This document shows positions 24,147-36,303 of a stretch of 64,000 nt of DNA, piece after piece. The position numbers and the translations under genes were made by a program. Numbering within the stretch: position 1 is the stretch's first letter; every line of letters starts with the position of its first letter. Origin of the DNA: Bryopsis sp. KO-2023. Lineage: Eukaryota > Chlorophyta > Ulvophyceae > Bryopsidales > Bryopsidaceae. Below the pieces are notes generated by a model. That model ran no database searches. It saw nothing but the letters and a program-made list of their open reading frames with translations, and had not been told where the DNA came from. The DNA lies in NCBI GenBank assembly GCA_030272585.1, contig BSYQ01000003.1:3348001-3412000 (forward strand), written 5' to 3'.

Positions 24147-27100
24147 ATGAAGATGCTGACACGTCTCGTCATGGCACAAAATGACACGAAATCGTCGAGC
24201 GACCACCGACGTCTCTGGCACACATGCTGCACTCGTTATCATCCAAGCTTCGCGCTTTTGGCGTCGTGGAGGTGGGACGTTTCTCAAAGCCCCCTCGTCG
24301 TCGATATGCCCAGGCTCAGTCGCCCCAGTCCGCGGCGGCACCCCGAGCACGACACCGCCAAGCGATCGAGAGCTCACGATGAAACGCAAGAAGCGTCGTC
24401 GTCCTCCTCCTGGCTGTCCGGGATTCTGCCCAAACGAAAAAAGGGCGGGACGGAGGGAGAGGGTGCGGGTGGAGGTTTTCGAATGGCCGCGATGTCCATT
24501 GGGGACTTTGACTTGAAATCTCCAAAAGCACCCAAGTGGCAGCAGGCGTTGTGGGTGATGCTGACTCCGCCGGGGCACCCGGACAAGCGACGTTTAATGA
24601 CGGTGCAGGACTTCTTTCGATACACCGAGGAGGAAGGTGCGCGAAGGATCTGGGAGTGAAATTGTCTTTCAGAGAGATTATTGCCCTGCTTCTTTTTTTT
24701 TTTTCCTGTGAAGAAGCATAACACACATAAAAGTGTATTGACCTGAATCCCTTTTTCCTGGCCAGCCACTTTTGGCCAAGTTGTTAAAAGGCAATTGTTG
24801 GTAAGGTCTTTCGGGGCGGATGGCAATGGGGACAGATGTTTGATTGGTGGATATAGTATTTTTTTTTTTAATGTCCTCTTCCCCTTGAAGAAGGCCTCCT
24901 TTTTCAAAGCAAAAAGAAAAGTCATTCTTGCAGGATGACTGAGCATGCAAGTGTGTGTTTCATGGGTCAGCCCCAATTCTCAGAAGTAATTTTTGCAGGC
25001 AGCGAAAGAGGGGGTGCCGATTTGCACTACCCAAAGATAAAAAAGAAGAAAAAAAGAAACTGAAATCGGCAAATCGCCCAGTTTCTATCCATCGTAAAGA
25101 AAACAAAATAAAAATTTGCACCATCAAGACGTGCTTCGATATTTATTTATATTTTTGATTAATTTAATTTTATTATTTTTTTGGGATTTGCTTGGTATGC
25201 AGGGAAAAAGTTTTTCGATGAACTGGACAGCGATGGGGATGGTAGGGTTTCCTTGGACGACATGAAAGTGGCCATGCGTAAAAGAAAGTTGCCCGAAAAA
25301 TATGCTTACGAATTTTTGAGAAGGGCTCGTGGGCCGAAATGGTGGAACAAGTCGATTGGGTGAGATTTGGTAAAATATTTCCTCAACAGACACCATGTTT
25401 TTTTCATAATTATTTACCGGGTGAGAATAGTTTTGTGAATTTTCGTGGAATTTTTTCTCTTACCACACACAGAACACTTTCATATCAATTAAAATAGCCA
25501 ACAAAAATTAAGAAATGTCGAAATGAGTTCAAAATATAATTAAAAAAAAACTGAAAAAAATAGAAAAATCATCTGATGTTACATACATGAGAAAGAGAAA
25601 AAACTCAACGGCGTGGGTGTTGCATTTTGCGAGTTTTTTATTTTATTTTTCTCAACGAAAATTTTCTGAAATTTTGTTTGGTGATGGCATCACAGGTGGG
25701 AAGAGTTTAAAATGGCTGTGGATGAACGGGAATCTGAAGTGCTGCGAGCATTCACCTCATTGAAGGTCAACAACCGTGGCAGAGTGGAGATGCTGGGAAT
25801 CAAAGGTAATTAATTTTTTTGGGGGGAAGAAATGATGGGTTGGATCCCAAACCACTTCACCAAAAAAAAACAAAAAAAAAACACTTCAGGGGAGCGTCCT
25901 TCATCTTGGCTTTTTTTTTTGTGTCACAAGCCGGACTGCATTAGAATTTGGTATTGTAAAGTATATATTATATTATGTTCCTATTTTTTTTAGTGCCATA
26001 TTCGACTACGTGAAATCTTGGATCAAAATCTTTTTTTTTTTGGTTTTCCCCCCAGATTCGTTGGAGGGACTTGGCCTGCCTGCTTCGGAAGATAATGCGT
26101 TTGCAATGTTAAGGTCAGCAAAATTGTTGCAATGAATTGTGGAAAAAGAAGTGAAACAAACAATGCTTTTTTTGAACAAGAAGGAAAAACTGGGATGTTA
26201 CCCCATCCCCCTCTCCAAGAAAAAAAAATGATTGAAAAGGGAAAATATGTTCCCACACGAATACATCACTTCTAAAATCACACCACCGTTGTTGGAGGAA
26301 ATTTTCAATTCAAATGTATAATGAGAGAAAATACACATATATTTATATATCCAGATTATAACAAAAAAAGAAGTTTTGTTCGTCTTCCAATGAAACAACC
26401 AAGAAAGGCAGATTCCCGATTCGAATTTCTGCCTCGGGAATTCAGCATCAGCCACAGTAACATTGCTTTCTAAGCTCCAACAGCCATGAGCTAATATCAG
26501 AGAGTTAATAATCGTTTTTTTTATATTTTTATGCAGGGCGTTGGACAGCGAACAAGATGGGTTTGTTTCGTATGGAAAGTTTCGAAATTTTGCCATTTTG
26601 TTGCCCAAGCATAAACTCCAAGACTCTGTGGATCCCAGCATCGCATGGTTTGAATCTGCCACTATGGTGCCGCTTGGTGAGTAAAAAAACATTCTCCATG
26701 CGAAAATATTATTCAATATTATTCAATCAACTCGTGGAAGTCCAGAATAAGATTATAACTAGCATGTTATGTGAATATTGGTGATCATTCAAATTTAAAA
26801 AAACCCATAATAATATAGAAATAAATAAGAAACAAATTGGAGCAAACTAGGGAGGGCAACGAAAAGAAAGTGTGTCGCTAGAATGGAGGAAGGGGGGACA
26901 GTCTTCCCAAAACATTCAAACCGTATCTTTTTTTGCTTCTGACCGAAAAATCAACATCGTTTTTCTCAGATAAAAAGCAGTGTGTCAATCGAGTTTCATT
27001 TCCTTTCAGAAAATGCTATCTTTAGCTTTGGAATAAATATTTTTATTTTTAATGAATAATAAGAAATAAAAAATTTTAATTTTTAATACAATATACATAT

Positions 27101-29546
27101 TTTTTCTTGTTGTCTTGATCGATATTGTGCTTCATGTTGTTCGTCTGAATGCTAAAATGTGCAGCAGTCCCTACCGTTTTCTTTTTTTTTTTCGTCCCCT
27201 GTAAAATGTCAGGTCCCGTTCCGGCGCCCTCTGACAACACTGGGAAAATGTTACTGACGGCTGCTTTAGCTGGTGGCCTTGCATCCGGGCTGTCGACTTT
27301 CCTCATGCACCCGGTGGATACACTCAAAACCAGGGTCCAATCCACTGTCGGTGTAACCATCGTTGGAATCGTCAAGTCTGTCCCCAAGATCGGCGCTGTC
27401 AGCCTCTACAGGTGTGGAATTTATTTTTTTTCAGCAGTTTTCTTTCCAGCGTTCAGCTTTTTTCCCTTCAACCGAGATGTTTCTTGCTGTCAGTCTTTGG
27501 ATATTGCAGCGATCGGTGTTTTATATATTTGGGCAGCAGTAAATGGGCGATAAAGAGAGAGTGGCTTTTTTTTTTTTTCAGGGGGGTGGTTCCGGCGACG
27601 GCTGGATCAGGGTTGAGTCATGGTTTGAGGACATGTGCCTATGAGGGCAGTCTCAAGATTTTGACAGCATTCACAGGGGGTGCAGCCGAGCTGCAGGTAA
27701 TGTATTTGAATATCTATTTGCAAATGTTCGTATGGCTGTCTGGGTGCATGAGTTTTTTTTGACACTGTTTTATGACTACCGGATTCCCTCCACTTTCTAA
27801 CATCGATTCCAATCCTGGCCTAGTTTATATGAAAGAATGAATGCTTGTGTAAGAACAAAGGTAGGCAACTAACTAAATTAATTATTTAGACAGCTAAATA
27901 GGAATATATTTTCTTTTTTTAAACATTTTTACTTATTATGTTTTGGTAATTAATTTGATTCAATTTCGTATAGGAAGCCCTTTGGATTTTGAAAAGCTGT
28001 GGAATAAAAGGGGTTATTGTTGGATTCAGATGCAAGGTTTGGCATCTGGACTGGGAACTCTGCTGGGAACGTGTGTCAGAATACCATGCGAGGTTTTGAA
28101 ACAAAGACTGCAAGTGGGTAGCCACGACAATGCACAGGAAGCTCTGGCCACCGCCCTCAGAGTGGATGGACCCAAAGGGTGAGAATTCATTTTCCGAGCA
28201 AAAAAAAAAAAACCCTCATGGTTGACTGCTCCACGTTTTTTTTGGGGGGGGGGAATTGCATCCAACTTTTTTCTTATATTGGACTACGCTTGCACATGAG
28301 CATATTCCCGCAAGAAAAAGGAGAGGGGGGAGCTGATCTTGACATGGATAATAAGCTGTAAAATACAGAAATGTTGCTTAAAAAAATCCATCTGGTGTGT
28401 GTGTGTTTGCAGGTTGTTCCGAGGCACAGCAGCAACCTTGGCGAGGGAAGTGCCGTTTTACATGTTTGGAATGATGTTTTACCAAGTCTTGAAGAAGGTG
28501 TTTCGGGGGGAGATGTTTGGAGGGGAGGGCCGTGATTTGAAGCCTTGGCAGACTGTCATGGTGGGTGCTCTGTCCGGAGCCATGGGTGCCATTGTCACCA
28601 CCCCAGCGGACGTACTGAAAACGAGAATAATGACCGCCGAAGTGGGGTCCAAGGTGGCGGCTTCCCAGATTTTGATAGACATCTTGAAGGCGGAGGGCAT
28701 ACCTGCACTGTTCAAAGGTAGAGCAAGGAAAACAGGATATGTCGGAGGGGGGGGGGGTGCGGGGGAGAAAACGGCTTTCCTTTTTTTAAAGGTCACAAAA
28801 AAAAACAGAAGAAATGAATAAAGAGAATGTGTGTGGAATTGGAGAAGACCTCATGGACTGTGGATCTCAAGGGGGTTGTGTGTGTTTTATCCGAAATAAA
28901 TTCAGGTTGCTTGCCCCGTGCCGTCTGGATCGCCCCCCTGGGTGCTATGAACTTCGCTGGTTACGAGCTGGCCAAGAATGCATTGACCAAAGACCAAAGG
29001 GAGCAAAAGAAGCTCCAAGAGGAGGCCAACGCCGAATTGGAGGAGGACGGCGAAACTGAAGGTGCCAATCCGCCACCCGAGCCCTCCCAGAAACGAAAAC
29101 CCTTCTGGAAAAGGGAAAGCGACCAGCGAGTGTATCCTGAAGGAATGCCGGAGGGGGTGGAAATCGCCACCAGTGAAAACATCGGGCCAGGGGAAGCCCT
29201 GGTGCTCAGCTATTCTCGGGAGCCGAAGTTGAACGCAGGCATGGAGGTGGGCGTCTCTGATGAAAGCGGGACAGATCAAAAGAGGAATTCGACCAAGACT
29301 CGCACAAAGTCGAAGGCGGGGGCTGCCCAGGAAGCGGTGAAATCTGCTGATGGGCAGGGAGCTGCCAATGAGGCTTCCATCAGCACCTCAACGGCGAACG
29401 CTGGGGAAAAATCACGAAGTCGAGGACTCGTCGAAATTGGGCCTGGAAATGGCACAAAGAGTTCTTTGAAAGAGGAAGATTGCATAGGGCATGGTAACGA
29501 TAACCAGCCGGAGGAAGGTTCCAACAATGGAATGAATGCATCCTAG
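24147..29546 (+). CDS. SAMTL: EF-hand mitochondrial-carrier-family protein, S-adenosylmethionine-transporter-like
   Basis: Exons: 24147-24636, 25203-25359, 25696-25805, 26056-26113, 26537-26676, 27213-27411, 27582-27696, 28030 to about 28178, 28413-28717, 28906-29546; about 790 residues, close to Arabidopsis AT2G35800. A conserved block (VQDFFRYTEEEG) leads into an EF-hand with loop DSDGDGRVSLDD, which keeps the calcium ligands; a second loop (DSEQDGFVSYGK) is degenerate. Three carrier repeats follow, each with the P-x-D/E-x-x-K signature: HPVDTLKTR, IPCEVLKQR and TPADVLKTR, plus PLGAMNFAGYELAK near the end of the carrier domain. Plant members are placed in the chloroplast envelope and proposed to move S-adenosylmethionine under calcium control (established for the family, inferred here). 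The odd part is a tail of about 190 residues after the carrier, rich in E, K, S and G, which the plant proteins lack. The start is the first in-frame ATG; an in-frame extension upstream was not excluded. Confidence 0.88.
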
Positions 29547-30483
29547 ATTTCTATTTTCCTTTTTTTTTGGTGTGTGTGTGTGTGTCTGTGGGTTAGGCAG
29601 GGAGCTCTGCTTCTTTTTTTTCCCCCTTCATTTTCGTACCTTTTTTTTTTTTTTTTTACTTTCCCTTTTTTTGAGAGAGAGGCAAAAGCCAGTTTTTTTG
29701 AGGAATGAACATCTTCCAGAAATGGTGGGGGTGGGTGAGTGTGTGGGTTGTGGCATTTTTTAAAACGGGGTGTAATTATATTGCTTTCACGTGTTTACAC
29801 TCAGAGAAGATCCAGCAGCACTGCATTGTGGGTGGGCCAAAATACCTTTTTTTTTCAAGGTGTACTACCTGCGGGGCTGGTGTCGTGATTCTGCGACAGT
29901 TGCGAGGATGGAACTATCCACAGTGTTCGTTATTCGCCTTTTTGAAGGTCAGTGTTGTAAGACTTCCAATGTTACAACAGAGGGATGAACCCACCAGTGA
30001 GAAACTAGCCCGAAACTACTTTCTCACTGGCCTGATGGTTTTTGAAGTGCCCATCTTGCTTGGCATGGTTTCATTTCTTGTTTTATTTTGTATTTTTCTT
30101 GACTGACTGACTGCTGTGGCCAGCTGTTTATGGTGGAAAATCGTCAGTTTGCTGGGGGAACAAGGTTCATCAGAAGTAAGTCAGACTGTCTAGCATGGGT
30201 GTGAATTTTGTCCGAACTCAGTCAAAGATCCAAACACCAAGGGGAGTGTGCTAGCACTGAATCGCTTGCTGTTGGGGTTGGGACCTTTCACTTCAGTCAT
30301 TATTCATTAATTTTTCTTGGCCAAAAAATGAAAATGGGGCTCCATGTTCAGCCAGAACGAGACATGATGGTACTTATTTTGGGGAGGGGCTTCAGATTGC
30401 ATCCATTCAACAGGAGCGTCGTCAAAGTCGAATTGTTGTTTGGCAATCCTCAAGAAAACAAAAAAATAGGCCTAGTGAGTGCT
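29547..30483. other. Intergenic region, T-rich with a (TG)n run
   Basis: It follows the SAMTL stop and includes a TG run near 29570-29586 and poly-T blocks. It lies between the 3' ends of two convergent genes. No gene recognised. Confidence 0.5.
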
Positions 30484-32990
30484 ATCGATCAGCGAGATGC
30501 CCTAATTGGACACCAGTGGTTTGCTGACCTCAGCACCATTCGCATGACTCCCATTTCCATGCAGCTGGGGTGTAGTCTCAGGTGTAGTCTCAGGTCCAGA
30601 AGCATTCTCCAATCTTTTGCATCCAAATTTAACCATCCCAGCCAGGATCGAAACGAAAGAAGCCACCATGGAAAGAGTAAACAGCCCCACAAAGATGTCA
30701 AACCACAATACCCCTCCAGAACTCAACCAAAAAGCGACCGTCTGAAAAACTGCTTGAAGTGGGGCCTCCACGAATTGATCATTATCCTTGCATGGAAGTA
30801 GCGTGGCAAATCAATGCTTGATGTCAGGGAGTTCAGGGGTGAGCCTGCCAAAACTGAGACAAAGCTGAGGAAGTCGACCAAAGTTGACCCGAGGGGCAAG
30901 ACCACGATCACTTGAACCAACCCGCTCCAGAATACAGCCATGAGGTGTGAAACCAAGCATCCAATAACCCTGGCTCGGGTTCCACCACGTTGCTGTGCCG
31001 AACTCTGGCTTCTTGCACACCAGTCTTTCCAAGGCACCACCCAAAAAATAGCACCCGATTGAAATAGCACTACAATGATTCCCAGCATGGTGAAAGATGA
31101 TGTGGATGCCCACAGCACCACAATCAAAATCAAATCGATGGCGATGTCAGCCACAAAGATGATTGCTGGGATCAGTACATAAAACACATAACTGCTTTGG
31201 ACCTCCGATAACATTCCCTTGCAGCCTTCTGCACGCCATTAGAGCACCCACCAAAGCGACGAAGCAAATGAACGGACCCCACAAGATTTCGATGATCAAT
31301 CCGAACAGCACGGGGCAATTCTCGACTTATCTCTGGCCACAGAACCACGTCCTACACAGCTGAATTCTGGTATCGAACACCAAATCTTGCAACATGTCCC
31401 CATAGGAATTGGTGCATACATCCAGGTGCTCCAAATTTCGCATGCCTCCAAATATCGAGGGCAGCAGGATGTCCGAATTTTTTGCCCGGAAGGTGAATCT
31501 TCTGAGGGACACCAGGTTGGCCCAGCTTTCAGGGAGGGAGCTTCCGTGGAAAATTTCCAGAAGCTGGAGTTTGGAGGGTATTTTTGAATGCCCCCGGAAC
31601 GAAACCGATTCCGAATAAATGGAGCTCCTCTAGATTGGGGGGAAGAGCACTCACGTTATACAAAGAAATTTCCATCGTATTTCCATCAAAAATACAAAAA
31701 TTTATATAAAATGTAAAAATGTAAAAAAAAAATAATAAAAAAATAAAGTTATGATGAAAACAATTAAAAAGGAAATTGAAAAAAAGAATTACTGGCGGTT
31801 TTGTTACAGTTCTTACTTTGTTGTGCAAACCAACCCCCATGTTTAACGGGACTCTGAACCAAGCGTTGCAAAAAAACATACCACTGTCGACATCCGGCCC
31901 ATTGCAGTTTGAAAATTCCAAATCCAGGTCTTTTAGGCAGGGGCAAATTCTTGAGGGTTTTGACACCACCCTTGTATTTTATCCTAGTGGGTCCCATCAA
32001 ATGAAAATGAATTTCACCCATGAAATTCGATCAATGTTTTCTGATCCAGCAAGACAGGTGTCTGCATGTGAGGCCATTCCATAGAAAAAATAAAAACTAG
32101 GATAGGCGATGGGATTGTACGGATTGAGCATGCCAATGAATTCGGCCTCCTCCGGTGGATAACCCTGCAAAAGTGTAAAAATAGTCTGTTACAAAAGCAA
32201 TTTGGGGCACTGGAGACACCAATGCAGCACATATATCAGAAAATTTGTAAAAATTGGTAGTAAATATAGCTAATGGTGTTTTGACAACATTAATGGTCCC
32301 AGCCTAACCAGGACACCCTCACCTTAAGTGTTGCTATTCATACATACCCAATCCAACAGAGCAAACATGGCAGTTCCCCCAAAAGAACCACAATGCCTAC
32401 CAGACCAACATAGACGTCAGGTGTCGTCATACCTGTTGTATGAAAATTATGGCGATGAGGGCGACTTTCCTCCCCCCATCGTACAATTCTTGCTCTTCCA
32501 AGCTGAAAATTCACAAATTTACTGGCCAAACGAGACCTGAAAGGGATGCAATCAACTGTACATGCGGCCAGAGAGATTTGGACCCACGAGCAGTCTGTCA
32601 CTCTTCTATATGCTCCGTTTCGATCTGACCAAACTATGATCTCTCATAGCAACCAACAAGGAATTCCTGGCCATGGGCTAACATTTTGAGGGCCCTTTTT
32701 GGAGATTGAAACCAAAGTCAAGGCAGCTAGTTTCCCTGGATGTACCTGCTGGGGTGCTGAAAAAAGCCTTTCAACAAACTCTGATCGCTACCAGCCATGA
32801 TGAGCTGATGCCTGCTATGAATGGGGGTTTCAGAGACTTCAATACAGGAACTGGCATATTTGTAGCTACATATTGCCATCGGCTTGTCCCCTATAATTTT
32901 CACAGAAAAATTGCTGTCTATTCTTACAGAACTGCACATCAGATTAAGTCTTAGCCCTTGGAGTTCACAGAAAAGATTGGGAATCTGCAC
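30484..32990 (-). CDS. Leucine-rich-repeat protein with several membrane segments (fragmentary model)
   Basis: Read right to left, pieces with family character are: an LRR-like stretch near 32940-32985 (IPNLFCELQGLRLNL); a hydrophobic exon near 32445-32517 ending before GTATGA; a loop exon near 32049-32165 (GYPPEEAEFIGMLNP); LRR-like exons near 31840-31960 (CPCLKDLDLEF), 31570-31670 (ALPPNLEELHLFGIGF) and 31387-31560 (LPESWANLVSLRRFTFRAK, FGGMRNLEHLDV); strongly hydrophobic frames at 30800-31214 (VFYVLIPAIIFVADIAIDLI); and a final exon about 30484-30795 with one more span and a tail ending EVSKPLVSN. Together they suggest a membrane receptor with an LRR domain ahead of a multi-pass region. 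Exon joins were not proved, the 5' end was not found, and the piece order could hide two genes or a decaying one. Confidence 0.45.
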
Positions 32991-33406
32991 ATGTAATACT
33001 TATTGATTAACAGTATAGGTTGTCCTTGGAATAGATCGGGTGTCGTGGTATGTCCATACTGATTTTTTCTGCAAATTTACTCATGGATCTTTAGCTCTGA
33101 TATGAACCCTGGACTTTTTTGAAAGGGGTGTCCTCCTACAATCAGGTACCAGGTAGGTGTTGTATGTATGTGTTGAAGACCTGTAAAAAAATGTCTTTTC
33201 AACCAGTGATAATGAAGGCAAGGTTCGTTGCTAACACACATTTGCTCCTTGTTTTTTGGGTACTTTTTAGAATCTGGATTTTGTCTTCCCCTTTTCACAG
33301 GTGGTTTCTTTTTCCATCTCGAATAAAATTTGCCCCAAATTTGTGCGCAGAGGATGAAACAATGTCCTGGAACCCCCCCCCTTTCCCTTTTTCTTTCTTT
33401 TTGCCA
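32991..33406. other. Intergenic gap
   Basis: Sequence between the LRR gene (minus) and the interrupted plus-strand gene. It should contain the 5' parts of both, but no exon was resolved. Confidence 0.3.
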
Positions 33407-33827
33407 GATGGTGTGACAGACAAGCTGCCCTCAAGGAGAAGATGGAAAAAGTTGAAGAAACCAAAGTATACACTTACTGTGGACTTCCTGTTTGCGCTCC
33501 TGGTTTCTGACGTCAGGCTCATGAACACCTTGCATATTGTGTTGGTAATTCTTAGTACTCTTTTTTGTCAGTCAGTTGCATTATGTCCTGTAAAACCGAA
33601 AAAAGAAAGGTCACCTCACAGAAAAGTGGTTTGCTGCCTGGAGTATTTTTCCAAGGGATACCTCTTCCACTCTGGCTCCGATTTTCTTTTTTTTTTCCCT
33701 TTTTTTTTTCGAGTTTGGTGGCCAAGGAGCCCAACACCCAGTCGACACCCGAAAGAAGGCCTCCGGAACCCACCTGGACGTTTCGACGTTTTCGAGCCCC
33801 TCCGTTTGTTAGGCCCTGTTTAGCTAG
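33407..33827 (+). pseudogene. Exons of an unknown basic protein, cut by an LTR retrotransposon (left part)
   Basis: A small exon after TTTTTGCCAG (about 33408-33466) encodes a basic stretch (DKLPSRRRWKKLKKPK) and stops before GTATAC. A second exon starts after a T-rich acceptor near 33714 and encodes VAKEPNTQSTPERRPPEPTW and an arginine-rich part. It runs into the left LTR at 33828. Joining 33827 to 39136 keeps the frame open without a gap, so this exon and the frame at 39136-39688 probably belong to one gene split by the element. No family was recognised; the composition suggests a nuclear protein. Upstream exons were not found. Confidence 0.45.
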
Positions 33828-34094
33828 TGTTAGACTTGGGGGTGCAAGTCTAAGAAGAGCTAAAAACTAAAACTTATGAGTCCATGACCTTGAAGCCCAT
33901 TAATACCATGACCCCCAAGGATCCTAGCGTCCCCGCATGGTACCTAGGACAACCATCCTAGGTGGGCACCCGACATAGGTCTAGTCATCATGACTAGACC
34001 TGACTCACATGTCCACGTCAGCATGACTACGCATGACTGTACATGACTGTACATGACTGGACCTGACTGGATGTAGCTCTTAACATCCCTAACA
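33828..34094 (-). repeat. 3' LTR (267 bp)
   Basis: Starts TGTTAGACTTGGGGGTGCAA and ends CATCCCTAACA on the plus strand. It is the partner of 38869-39135. The CATGACTGTACATGACTG words near its right end form a short internal tandem repeat. Confidence 0.95.
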
Positions 34095-34598
34095 TTCCTC
34101 CCCCCCTAATCAGTCTCCTCCTGGAGACTCCTTTCCTCACTTCTATATAGCCCATAGAATGATACAGAGTCCCACAACGAACCCCAACTCTTATCATTCA
34201 ACTATATAAAGTGTTTCGATAACTTGGAGATGTTATCATAAGTGTATTCGTCAGAATAAGCCCCTACTCTGATATAGGTCATCCGAGTCCTTCTCATACA
34301 CGGAGTGCTTCTCGGATCTACCAAGACCATACACTTCTCTACACTGGTGGCGAACCAATGTACATCAACTGAAGTCTCGCAACTTCATCTACTTCCATTT
34401 ATATTCTCATTTTGAATGGATCCCATCTAGAGTTCAAAATAGAATATAGCGAGAAATTCAATTTAGTTCACTAGTTCATTGAAAATGAGATATGTTCTTA
34501 AACATGTCCTCACTTAACAAGAACTTGATCTCGTACACAAGATCTGGAACTCTTTTCATATCGACACTCGATTATGAAGAAACATTACCCCACACAAG

Positions 34599-35519
34599 TC
34601 ACGAAAGAAGTCGCCTACTTCGACGTACCGGAATAGGGGGAATCAACGTTGATTTCTTTCTCTTCTGGTACTGCTCTACCAGCTCCCGAGCGTTCTCCAA
34701 ATTCGCTTCAGGCTCCCAAGAGTTGTGCTCATGTGAGTATCCCGTCCACTTTACCAAGTATTGCGGAACTACTCGTCGACCGACCTTTACTTCACGGTAG
34801 TCGAGGAGGTCTTCTACCTCATACTCTAGTTCTTCCTGTATATCCACAGGTGGCGGAGGAGGTTGTGTCTTTCCATGCGACCAATACCTCTTAAGTAAAG
34901 AAGCATGAAAGACTGGATGAATAGGAAGCGAATCAGGCAATTCCAACCGGAATGCTACCTGTTCTGCCATCGGTTTTCGTTTTTGGACACCTTCCAAAAC
35001 ACGAAAAGGACCCAACCAACGTGGCAATAACTTCCTTGATCCAGGGTGTTTCAATTTGATATGTCGTGCATCCAGCAAGACCATATCGCCTATTTGAACA
35101 TCAACTGGACACCTACGCACATCGGCATAAGTCTTCATCCTTTGCTGAGCACTTTCCAAACACCGCTTTGCTTTGACAATCGCCTCACGAATGTCTTCAG
35201 TCATCTTCTTCACCGCCGGTACTCCAATTTGTGTCCTTTGTCTACTTAGACCTCCAGGACCCATGACATTAGATGTCTTGGATGGAAGTTGTACCGTTAA
35301 TGGTGTCCACGGATCTCTACCGTAGTTCAAGAAGAACGGTGTTTCACCAGTAGCCATCGACTTAGAGTTGTTCAATGCAAACTCTACCACTGGCAACAAG
35401 TCACTCCAATCTCTTTGACGAGGTCCTACGAAATGCCGTAAGGTATCTTCGAGGATCCTATTCATTGCTTCAGTCTGTCCATCACTCTGTGGATGAAAAG
35501 CTGTCGACAATGCTTGAGT
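34599..35519 (-). pseudogene. Chromovirus pol fragment: integrase C-terminal half and chromodomain
   Basis: The frame covers the end of the integrase core (STAFHPQSDGQTE with the catalytic Glu), the linker and GPF-type region (RWLGPFRVLEG, then HPVFHASLLKRYW), and a chromodomain (VPQYLVKWTGYSHEHNSWEP). In Ty3/gypsy chromoviruses the chromodomain steers integration to marked chromatin. An in-frame stop sits a few codons upstream of the STAF motif, near 35530. The rest of the integrase and all upstream pol domains are missing, so the copy cannot be functional alone. It lies in the minus sense, the same as the surrounding element, and ends about 500 bp before the 3' LTR. Confidence 0.9.
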
Positions 35520-35526
35520 GACCCCT

Positions 35527-35740
35527 TGTTACGCGAGGCGCTCCGTACGCCGACGCACTTCCGTGTAAAGAGTGAGAGAGGGTGGCGGCTGAGTTCCACA
35601 GGGTCACACAAAATCGAATCGAGTCGCACACGGGGTCCACAGTTGCACTCACAGAATTACTGACAAGCAAGGTTACATCAAGCGTCCCATTCTTTTAACT
35701 CCCGTTCGACTTTCCCGAGGGTGACTAACCACCCGTAACA
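35527..35740. repeat. LTR-like or miniature element with TGTTACG/CGTAACA ends
   Basis: The segment starts TGTTACG and ends CGTAACA, a 7-bp inverted pair that recalls the TGTTA...TAACA ends of the outer LTRs. On the minus strand the preceding sequence is purine-rich (GGGTAGTGGGAG), as expected of a tract before a 3' LTR. It may be the 3' LTR of the inner chromovirus whose pol lies at 36304-37881. No partner LTR and no clear target duplication were found. Confidence 0.4.
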
Positions 35741-35819
35741 CTCCCACTACCCTGACTCACAGCCGCCAGTTCTACTCCTGACTCACTCACACACTCACAC
35801 ACAAGCCCAGACTAAAGCA

Positions 35820-35895
35820 CGTTCCCACTCAGATTCAAACCCGAGACCTCCACCTCGCGAGTCTCACTTTAGTTGATCGAACCACTGTCTTGACC
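35820..35895 (-). repeat. tRNA-derived (SINE-like) segment
   Basis: On the minus strand a B-box-like word (GGGTTTGAATCT) lies about 40 nt after GGTTCGATCAACTAAAGTGA, the layout of tRNA-derived Pol III promoters in plant SINEs. It lacks a full tRNA cloverleaf. No A-rich tail or flanking duplication was confirmed. Confidence 0.3.
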
Positions 35896-36303
35896 AGGTG
35901 CTCTTGCGGTGGTTTCCTCGCTGTAGTTCAGTAGTATCTCCTCAGGGGAATGCTGTCATCTACCGGGGATGCATCTGACGCTTCACAGACGTCAGATGCA
36001 TGACGCCTTTGACGTCTGACGTCCCTGGACGTCAGCAGCTGGTATCAATTGCCTCCCCCCTGGGGGCAGTTGGTGCCCTCACCAAGTATCCATCAAATGC
36101 ATCCTTCTGATTCTGTAAAAGTAACTCTGAACTAGGGTGATGCAAATCCCAAGCTCCCTGCACTTCTGAAAGGATAATTAGATCCCCATAAAATCCTTAA
36201 CCCACAGAAGTTCAGAAAACACTTCACTGCCCTTATGCAACCCATCCCCTAGTCACTGGGATTCCTGATCCTTCAGCCACAGAATCAAAAGTGCATCTAA
36301 CTT

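Noticed and set aside
36038..36049. TGGTATCAATTG as a primer-binding site for initiator tRNA
   Set aside because: It matches TGGTATCA only, then diverges, and it lies at the 3' side of the minus-oriented pol, where a primer site is not expected.
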